Of a stretch of DNA of 10,285 nt, positions 5,113 through 10,285 are shown piece after piece. The position numbers were made by a program, and so were the translations under genes. The DNA comes from JAQIBY01 sp964615585 (GTDB lineage: Bacteria; Bacteroidota; Bacteroidia; Bacteroidales; ML635J-15): positions 1 through 10,285 of the forward strand of contig CAZTNS010000115.1 in assembly GCA_964615585.1 (NCBI GenBank). Direction: 5' to 3'. Under the pieces are notes generated by a model, which was not told the DNA's origin, did not search any database, and was given only the letters and a program-made list of their open reading frames with translations. How positions within the stretch are numbered: the stretch's first letter is position 1; each line of letters begins with the position of its first letter.

Positions 5113-6971
5113 AAAATTTCATTTTCAGCGGATACGGACACGCTGCCGGCAAACATGAAATCACCAATACCGATATCATGGAAGCTGTCAGGAAAGAGTT
5201 TTTGAAAGGATTCAGGGAAGACAAAATCATCCGCAGTGATAATTACAGGGCTTTCCTGAAAAAACACCCCAATGTCTCCCCTTTTGATTATTTTGCGGGA
5301 TACAAAATGGGTTTTTTTAAGCGCCGGCATGTCAGGCCTTTTCCGCCGGTACGCAAAAAATTGTTTTATGCCGAAACCTCCCTGGAGCTTGGTGTAAAAG
5401 CCATTCACCATGCCATCAGTGATTCAGGATTACAAATCAGTGATGTCTCAGCATGGTTTGTCAGCACCGTATCGCCACATGAACAGGCACCTGGTTTAGC
5501 AGCTACCATCAAAGCGTTTTTTACGGATTTTGACAACAATACCCCGTCAATTACGCTCGCTTCGGGATGCTCAGGTTTTAACCTGAATCTGCAACACGCC
5601 ATTGAATACCTGAAATCGCATCCTGAAGCAAAACACGTTGTGGTAGCTCACACTGAAACCATGTCGGATTTTCTCACCGAACGCATAAAATTTGTTCCGC
5701 TGGTGACCTTTGGCGATGCTGCCGCTGCAGTTGTTTTATCCCGCACCGAATCCCCTGACAGGGAAGGATTGTTGCACATCAGCAACTTTCAGGACATGCA
5801 CATGGTGGATTTTGTTGGGGTTGATAAAGAAAGTAACCTGTACATGGATGATGCCGTGATCAAAGACAGGGCCATTGTCAACATGAGCAAAGCAGGCAGT
5901 GATATGCTTAAAACCACAGGCTGGAAACCTTCTGATGTTGACTTTTTTGTGCCCCATCAGACGGGTAATGCCATCCTGATACCCACAGCAAAAAACATCG
6001 GTTTTTCCGAAAACCAACTGTACAACGATGCACAAAAGATGTATGGGAACGTTTCCGGGGCCACCATCCCAATAAGCCTGTCATTGCTGCACAATGAAAA
6101 CAGGTTGAAACCGGGCATGAAGATTCTCAGTTCTGTAGCAGGGGTCGGCGGTAAATACGGTGCTTTCAGTTACCTGGTACCAGAAAGACATCAGGATATA
6201 ACATCGGTATTGCATCAGAAAGACCTGGCAGGAAAAACCTGCCTGATAACGGGCAGTACAGGTGCGCTGGGCACGGAAATAGCATTGGAAATGGGAAAAC
6301 GCGGTGCCACATTGCTTCTGCATTATGCCCACAATACCAAAGCAGCAAAAAGACTAGCTGATAAGGTCAAAAAACACAGTGGAAAAGCCACGTGTTTCCG
6401 GGCAGACTTCACAAAAAAGGAAGATATCAACGCCCTTGCAGATGCCATACAAAGTAAAACAGATAAACTACATTACCTTGTCCATGCGGCGGGCATCAGC
6501 GAAAACCTCAACAAGCAGGCTATCCCCGGAGAGGATAAAATCATGCAGGTAAATTGTTTTGCCCCGCTGGAAATCAGCAAAAAGCTGCTTCCCCTGCTGC
6601 AAGAAACCGTTCTGTACATTGGCACAGCGGCTGAAGACATCCCTATAGCTGGATTTCCGGGATTTACAGCATCAAAAGCCTGTCTCCACGGTGCAGCAGG
6701 CAGTGCAGCAGGCGAATTCATTTCAAAAGGCATCCGTACCATTTATTACATGGCTGCTTTGCTTGACAAAGGAACCAGTAAAAACATCCCGCCCAAAGAA
6801 GCGTTTAATTTTATGCTGAAAAACGGACAGGAAACCCCCGTGCCGGTAAAAGAAACCGCCTACCGCATCGTCAGTTCGCTGTATATACCCAAGGTGCTAT
6901 GCGTACAAAACAGCTACGAAGGCCCCATGGTAGTAAGGCGTGACGGGTACGTGCTTGAAACGGATGTGTAA
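5109..6971 (+). CDS. KAS III (FabH-like) - SDR fusion protein 2, SDR active site altered
   Basis: A 620-residue paralogue of the preceding protein, colinear with no gaps through the KAS domain. Cys154 (ASGCSGFN), His283 (VPHQTGNA) and Asn314 (MYGNVSGAT) sit at the same residue numbers, so condensation chemistry looks intact. The SDR half (about 373-620) keeps a full glycine motif TGSTGALG (381-388) and HAAG (459-462), but the catalytic YxxxK has become FTASK (Phe519, Lys523) and the catalytic Ser has become Thr506 in YIGTAAED. Ordinary ketoreductase activity is therefore doubtful; the domain may bind cofactor, act structurally or have another role. Both proteins end in a similar block (YEGP or YEGA, then VRRD, then a Tyr). 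The start overlaps the upstream stop as ATGA, so co-translation and a heteromeric complex are likely inferences. A duplication origin is clear from the shared layout. Confidence 0.85.
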   Translation: MKNFIFSGYGHAAGKHEITNTDIMEAVRKEFLKGFREDKIIRSDNYRAFLKKHPNVSPFDYFAGYKMGFFKRRHVRPFPPVRKKLFYAETSLELGVKAIHHAISDSGLQISDVSAWFVSTVSPHEQAPGLAATIKAFFTDFDNNTPSITLASGCSGFNLNLQHAIEYLKSHPEAKHVVVAHTETMSDFLTERIKFVPLVTFGDAAAAVVLSRTESPDREGLLHISNFQDMHMVDFVGVDKESNLYMDDAVIKDRAIVNMSKAGSDMLKTTGWKPSDVDFFVPHQTGNAILIPTAKNIGFSENQLYNDAQKMYGNVSGATIPISLSLLHNENRLKPGMKILSSVAGVGGKYGAFSYLVPERHQDITSVLHQKDLAGKTCLITGSTGALGTEIALEMGKRGATLLLHYAHNTKAAKRLADKVKKHSGKATCFRADFTKKEDINALADAIQSKTDKLHYLVHAAGISENLNKQAIPGEDKIMQVNCFAPLEISKKLLPLLQETVLYIGTAAEDIPIAGFPGFTASKACLHGAAGSAAGEFISKGIRTIYYMAALLDKGTSKNIPPKEAFNFMLKNGQETPVPVKETAYRIVSSLYIPKVLCVQNSYEGPMVVRRDGYVLETDV

Positions 6972-7029
6972 AAACTGATTATGCGTTAGAAAACATATAA
7001 AATATTTCTGCAGCTCTGTATAAACAGAA

Positions 7030-7051
7030 GGCATTATCCAATGGAAATGCC
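7030..7051. repeat. Short inverted repeat after the KAS III-SDR operon
   Basis: GGCATT (7030-7035) pairs with AATGCC (7046-7051), and the inner TCC-AAT-GGA can extend the hairpin past one unpaired A. AT-rich sequence follows rather than a clean T-tract, so it is only a possible transcript end or leader structure before the kinase gene at 7087. Confidence 0.4.
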
Positions 7052-7086
7052 AATACAGAAAAATAAATTTTATTTACTTTCGGGTT

Positions 7087-7704
7087 ATGGAAAATAATTT
7101 TTTGATCATAGAAGGAAATATTGGGGCAGGGAAGACCTCTTTTGTTCAAAAACTTTGTAAGTTAAGAAATTACAGGGGGGTGTATGAGCAATTTGAAAAC
7201 AACCCTTTTTTACCAAAGTTTTATGAAGATCCGGAAAAATATGCATTTACCGTTGAGATGTCTTTCCTGGCTGATCGTTATCATCAGTTAAAAAATGAAA
7301 TACATCAGCAGGATATGTTTACCAACGGTATAGTTTCAGATTATTATCTGGTAAAATCGCTGATATTTGCCCGTTCTACACTGAGTAGTCAGGAGTTTGA
7401 CCTGTATCGTAATATTTTTAATATCATATATAAGCGGTTGCCATCGCCGGATGTCTATGTTTATTTGCACAAATCGCCTGAAAAATTATTGTCAAACATC
7501 AATAAAAGGGGGCGGGTGTATGAAAAAAGCATTTCAACTGATTACCTGAAAAGCATAGAAGATAGTTATTTAATGTTTTTTAAACAGCATCCCGATATTC
7601 CTGTTTTAATTATCAATACCGAAGATTTGGACTTTGTTAAATCTGATGATGATTTTTTGAAAATTGTTGAACAAATCGAAATGAAACTAAAAAAGAATGA
7701 CTAA
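7087..7704 (+). CDS. Deoxynucleoside kinase (dNK family)
   Basis: A 205-residue protein of the dCK/dGK/dAK fold that phosphorylates deoxynucleosides with ATP or another NTP for nucleotide salvage in the cytosol. The P-loop GNIGAGKTS spans residues 10-18, directly after the first strand FLIIE, which supports the ATG at 7087. Glu34 (VYEQFENNPFL) sits where the catalytic Glu of the family lies. LADRYHQ (61-67) and SDYYLVKSLIFA (84-95) take the places of the sensing helix and the DRS-type motif, though the usual Arg after the Asp is absent in the latter. The LID is KRGRVYE (140-146), with two Arg for phosphate binding, followed by a helix to YLMFF. The substrate (dA, dG or other) cannot be set from the motifs. 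It lies 115 bp after the operon and probably has its own transcript. Confidence 0.88.
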   Translation: MENNFLIIEGNIGAGKTSFVQKLCKLRNYRGVYEQFENNPFLPKFYEDPEKYAFTVEMSFLADRYHQLKNEIHQQDMFTNGIVSDYYLVKSLIFARSTLSSQEFDLYRNIFNIIYKRLPSPDVYVYLHKSPEKLLSNINKRGRVYEKSISTDYLKSIEDSYLMFFKQHPDIPVLIINTEDLDFVKSDDDFLKIVEQIEMKLKKND

Positions 7705-7749
7705 ATTTAAAATATTTTTAATTCTGTTTTTATTTATAAAAAATTATCT

Positions 7750-7757
7750 TACTTTTG
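7750..7757 (+). promoter_or_regulatory. Candidate -7 box for the OmpA/TPR lipoprotein gene
   Basis: TACTTTTG is an exact match to TAnnTTTG, 57 nt upstream of the ATG at 7815. A loose -33 candidate (CTGTTTTT, 7724-7731) lies about 18 nt upstream. The implied leader of roughly 50 nt is AT-rich. Confidence 0.5.
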
Positions 7758-7814
7758 TAAAATAGTAAAAATGAATAAAAATTGAAAGTGTAACCGTATA
7801 ACAAAATTAGAATT

Positions 7815-9527
7815 ATGAAAAAACTTGTTTACTTATTCGTATTTGCTGGTGCATTAGCATTGGTATCCGGCTGTGCCAGCCTGAAAAAAATGAAGGAAAA
7901 TTCCGAGGAGATAGATTATACAGTAGAACCAGAAGTGCCGGAAATGCATGCTGGTGAAGTTGCTGTTAGTGTATCAGGTAAATTTCCGGAAAAGTATTTC
8001 CACAAAAAGGCCACAGCGCTTGTAACACCGGTATGGGTATATGAAGGTGGAGAAACACCACTTACCCCCGTTACTGTGCAGGGCGAAAAAGTAGAAGGTA
8101 ATAATACAGCCATTAAATATCAGGAAGGCGGTAATTTTAGCTATTCCGATAAGGTGGCTTATAAGAAAGAAATGATGAGAAGTCGTTTGGAAGTCAGGAT
8201 TACTGCTTCAAAAGGTGATGATTCTATTGAATTTCCACCTTATACATTAGCTGAGGGCATTGTTGCAACACCTGATCTCCTTCAGGTTACGCCTAAGGTG
8301 GTGGCAGCAAAAGATAATTTCCAGCGGAATGTACCTGCCAGTGAAATGGCTGATATACACTTTGATAAAAATAAATCCCATCTGAAATATTCAGAAAAAC
8401 GTTCTGATGAAATCAAAAACCTGAAAGATTATATTGCATCTGTGAAAGAAGATGAAAGAAAAAAGATGGAAAAGATGGAAGTGCATGGATATGCCTCACC
8501 CGAAGGCCCCCAAGATTTTAACGATGAATTGTCAGATGAACGTGCAAAAGTGGCAAAAGAATACATCGACAATGAATTCAAAGACATTGAAGAATTAAAT
8601 GAGACTGAATTTTTTGTTAAGCACGCTACCAAAGAGGACTGGGAAGGATTTAAAAAACTGGTCAAAGAATCAAGTCTCGAAGAAAAAGACATGATTCTTC
8701 GCGTATTGGAAATGCATAGCGATGTTGACCAGCGTGAAAAAGAATTCAGAAATATGACCAAAGTTTTCAAGGAACTTGAAGAGGAAATTCACCCCAAATT
8801 GCGTCGCTCTGAAATGAAACTCAATGTTATGCTTATTGGTCACAGTGATGAGGAAATCAAGCAACTCGTTAATGAAGACATTGACAGCCTGAAAAAAGAA
8901 GAATTAATGTACGCTGCTACTTTGTTTGATGACAACAATAAAAAATTGACCATTTATCAGGAATTTGTAAACCAATATCCTGATGACTGGAGAGGCCATA
9001 ACAATGTTGGTGTTGCACAGTTTGAACTTGAAAATTATGACGCTGCAGCCACTGCATTTGAGAAAGCCAAAAATGCCAATGCCAATGCCACCGTTCATAA
9101 TAACATGGGAGCTGTAGAGCTCATCAACGACAACATTGACAAAGCTCAGGAAAACTTCACTTCCGCTACAGGTGTTGGTGATGCTGTTTCTTATAACATG
9201 GGTATTATCAAAATCCAACAAGCTGAATACGAACAGGCTGTTTCGTATTTTGGTGACAACTGCTGTTTCAACGCTGCTCTTGCCAACGTACTTGATGGAA
9301 ATATAGATGAAGCTGTGCGTCTTGCTGAATGTGGCGATGATAAAGATGAAGCCATGAATTATTACATCAAAGCGGTTGCAGGTGCTCGCAAAGCTGACAC
9401 TGAGCTGATGTATAATAACCTGCGTACTGCTTGTACAAAAGATGCTTCTTTGAAAAAGCATGCTGCCAAAGATGTTGAGTTTATTGATTACTTTGAGCAA
9501 CAGACATTCAAAAATATTGTTGAATAA
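7815..9527 (+). CDS. Outer-membrane-type lipoprotein with OmpA-like domain and TPR repeats
   Basis: A 570-residue protein. MKK, a hydrophobic stretch and the lipobox LVSGC (Cys20) mark a lipoprotein signal peptide. After a Lys/Glu-rich linker comes a beta-rich region (about 45-160). An OmpA-like domain follows, with IHFDKNKSHL (181-190), VHGYASPEGP (223-232), an N-x-x-LSDERA motif (236-243) and a closing RRSEMKLNVML (330-340). A helical, highly charged insert (about 250-325) separates the halves of this domain. TPR-like helices run from about 365 to 530 (WRGHNNVGVAQFELENYDAA; VHNNMGAVELIND; SYNMGIIKIQQAEYEQA). OmpA-like domains bind peptidoglycan and TPRs bind proteins, so an envelope-anchoring or scaffold role is likely. 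The two-part architecture is familiar in Bacteroidota, but no specific name is claimed. It appears monocistronic. Confidence 0.85.
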   Translation: MKKLVYLFVFAGALALVSGCASLKKMKENSEEIDYTVEPEVPEMHAGEVAVSVSGKFPEKYFHKKATALVTPVWVYEGGETPLTPVTVQGEKVEGNNTAIKYQEGGNFSYSDKVAYKKEMMRSRLEVRITASKGDDSIEFPPYTLAEGIVATPDLLQVTPKVVAAKDNFQRNVPASEMADIHFDKNKSHLKYSEKRSDEIKNLKDYIASVKEDERKKMEKMEVHGYASPEGPQDFNDELSDERAKVAKEYIDNEFKDIEELNETEFFVKHATKEDWEGFKKLVKESSLEEKDMILRVLEMHSDVDQREKEFRNMTKVFKELEEEIHPKLRRSEMKLNVMLIGHSDEEIKQLVNEDIDSLKKEELMYAATLFDDNNKKLTIYQEFVNQYPDDWRGHNNVGVAQFELENYDAAATAFEKAKNANANATVHNNMGAVELINDNIDKAQENFTSATGVGDAVSYNMGIIKIQQAEYEQAVSYFGDNCCFNAALANVLDGNIDEAVRLAECGDDKDEAMNYYIKAVAGARKADTELMYNNLRTACTKDASLKKHAAKDVEFIDYFEQQTFKNIVE

Positions 9528-9548
9528 GCATAATTTTAATTTAAAAAA

Positions 9549-9581
9549 ACGGGGATGCGATTATCGTATCCCCGTTTTTTT
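9549..9581. terminator. Bidirectional intrinsic terminator
   Basis: ACGGGGATGCGA (9549-9560), a TTA loop (9561-9563) and TCGTATCCCCGT (9564-9575) form a 12-bp stem with one G-T wobble. A run of T (9575-9581) follows on the right and a run of A precedes on the left. It sits between two convergent genes, the lipoprotein (plus) and the methyltransferase (minus), and can end both transcripts. Confidence 0.92.
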
Positions 9582-9614
9582 GTTTGATTCCGTTTGTTTT
9601 TCAACAGAGCCTAC

Positions 9615-10166
9615 CTATCCCTGATCGTCTGGTAAAAGGTTTTTTGTCTGACGGAAAATTTCCCACATCACAATGCCTCCGCTCACACTGACATTGAGAG
9701 AATGTTTTGTGCCACATTGTGGTATTTCAATGCACTCATCACACATGTCAATAACTGTTTGCTGAACTCCATGTACTTCGTTGCCGAATATTAATCCAAC
9801 AGGGGTGTCAGAAGCCAAATGAAAGTCTTGCAATGCTGTGCTTTTGGAGCAAATCTCAACGGCAATAAGTTTAGTTCCGCCGGTTTTTAATTGCTTTACT
9901 GCCTTGTGGATGTCTTTTACGTACGTCCAGTCAACGGTTTCGGTTGAGCCGAGAGCTGTTTTTCGTATATCACGATGCGGTGGACAACCGGTGATGCCGG
10001 TGAGAATAAGTTGGGAAAATCTGAATGCATCTGCTGTTCGGAAAAATGCCCCTACGTTGTGATGACTTCTTATGTTATCAAGGACAATGGTAACGGGTAA
10101 TTTCTTTGAAGATCTATAGTTTTCCTTATTCAGCCGCGGAATGTCTCCTGTTTGTAATTTCTTCAT
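9615..10166 (-). CDS. SpoU/TrmH-family RNA 2'-O-methyltransferase
   Basis: A 183-residue single-domain SPOUT protein that transfers methyl from S-adenosylmethionine to ribose 2'-OH of tRNA or rRNA. Motif 1 is VLDNIRSHHNVGAFFRTADAF (28-48), with the catalytic-type Arg at 43. Motif 2 is IFGNEVHGV (126-134). Motif 3 is IPQCGTKHSLNVSVSGGI (148-165), which forms the deep trefoil knot and binds SAM, with Ser156 and Asn158 in the usual SLNVS block. The length fits the short TrmH/TrmL-like group without an N-terminal substrate-binding domain. The target nucleotide is not deducible. ATG (complement of 10164-10166) is the first codon, with a leader of ~75 nt to the shared palindromic promoter. It is convergent with the lipoprotein gene and shares its terminator. 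Confidence 0.88.
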   Translation of the reverse strand: MKKLQTGDIPRLNKENYRSSKKLPVTIVLDNIRSHHNVGAFFRTADAFRFSQLILTGITGCPPHRDIRKTALGSTETVDWTYVKDIHKAVKQLKTGGTKLIAVEICSKSTALQDFHLASDTPVGLIFGNEVHGVQQTVIDMCDECIEIPQCGTKHSLNVSVSGGIVMWEIFRQTKNLLPDDQG

Positions 10167-10192
10167 CGCTTTATGTAACTAATCAGTGCTCG

Positions 10193-10212
10193 CCCCTGGG
10201 AAAAAATAGGGG
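10193..10212. repeat. Short inverted repeat in the methyltransferase leader
   Basis: CCCCT (10193-10197) and AGGGG (10208-10212) can pair across a 10-nt A-rich loop. It lies in the probable 5' leader of the minus-strand gene. Five pairs are few, and no regulatory role is shown. Confidence 0.3.
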
Positions 10213-10237
10213 AACTTCAAAAATGATAATTTAAGTT

Positions 10238-10253
10238 TATCTTTGCAAAGATA
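10238..10253. promoter_or_regulatory. Palindromic back-to-back -7 boxes (divergent promoters)
   Basis: TATCTTTGCAAAGATA is a perfect 16-bp palindrome in which each strand reads TATCTTTG, an exact TAnnTTTG box. The minus-strand copy points to the methyltransferase gene, about 80 nt away, and the plus-strand copy to a rightward gene starting near 10277. No convincing TTTG -33 box is seen at the right spacing on either strand. The palindrome could also be a binding site for a dimeric regulator. Confidence 0.55.
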
Positions 10254-10276
10254 GCACATATGATCCCAATATTTAC

Positions 10277-10285
10277 ATGAATCAA
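10277..10285 (+). CDS. Possible start of a rightward gene, cut by the window edge
   Basis: ATG AAT CAA begins at 10277, about 32 nt after the plus-strand -7 box, and runs to the window end. An earlier ATG at 10260 meets a stop after six codons and is not credible. Only three codons are visible, so nothing can be said of the product. Confidence 0.3.

Noticed and set aside
3253..6971. OleA/OleD-type long-chain olefin synthesis
   Set aside because: A condensing domain with an SDR is suggestive, but no OleB or OleC homologue is in the window and the SDR is of classical length, so this assignment is not supported.
8904..9500. Minus-strand frame of 198 residues within the lipoprotein gene
   Set aside because: It lies opposite the TPR region, which has clear protein motifs on the plus strand; the antisense product is low-complexity Ile/Phe/Ser-rich.

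Overview
The window looks chromosomal and from the phylum Bacteroidota. The evidence is the low-GC sequence, promoter-like boxes of the Bacteroidota type (TAnnTTTG at -7), a lipoprotein joining an OmpA-like domain to TPR repeats, a deoxynucleoside kinase typical of the phylum, and repetitive intergenic DNA. Genus and species cannot be told from this stretch. All assignments rest on motifs read by eye; no database search was made.

Layout. (1) 1-1070: the 3' part of a surface or fibre-like protein made of 64-residue repeats, two of them identical at the DNA level, ending in a DUF1566/Lcl_C (C-type-lectin-like) domain. The last ~35 codons carry the pattern expected of a diversity-generating retroelement (DGR) variable region: many codons ending in C with scrambled first and second positions, followed by an invariant 3' end. 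(2) 1077-1393: a 317-bp mini-element, one small GIY-YIG nuclease gene between perfect 14-bp inverted repeats, apparently inserted between the variable-region gene and a GCGAAGC hairpin at 1419-1431. (3) 1394-1935: non-coding DNA with a promoter-like site, a possible truncated reading frame, a 9-bp-stem hairpin, and the domain V/VI remnant of a group II intron. (4) 1936-2715: a catalytically complete crotonase (enoyl-CoA hydratase family). (5) 2716-3252: non-coding DNA with a 176-bp MITE-like element that has terminal inverted repeats and a 6-bp target duplication. (6) 3253-6971: two overlapping paralogous genes, each fusing a KAS III (FabH-like) condensing domain to a short-chain dehydrogenase/reductase (SDR). 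(7) 7087-7704: deoxynucleoside kinase. (8) 7815-9527: OmpA/TPR lipoprotein, ended by a strong bidirectional terminator. (9) 9615-10166, minus strand: SpoU/TrmH-type RNA methyltransferase. A 16-bp palindrome upstream carries a -7 box on each strand, and a rightward gene seems to begin at the window edge.

How the genes may work together. The crotonase and the two KAS III-SDR fusions together supply condensation, beta-keto reduction and dehydration, three steps of an acyl-elongation cycle. No acyl carrier protein, acyltransferase or enoyl reductase is visible. The two fusion proteins keep Cys-His-Asn at identical residue numbers, while their SDR halves have decayed in opposite ways: the first keeps Ser-Tyr-Lys but has altered nucleotide-binding glycines, and the second keeps the glycines but has lost the catalytic Tyr and Ser. 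This pair and the DGR-like target interrupted by a GIY-YIG mini-element are the two most notable systems here. The kinase, lipoprotein and methyltransferase look like ordinary chromosomal genes.
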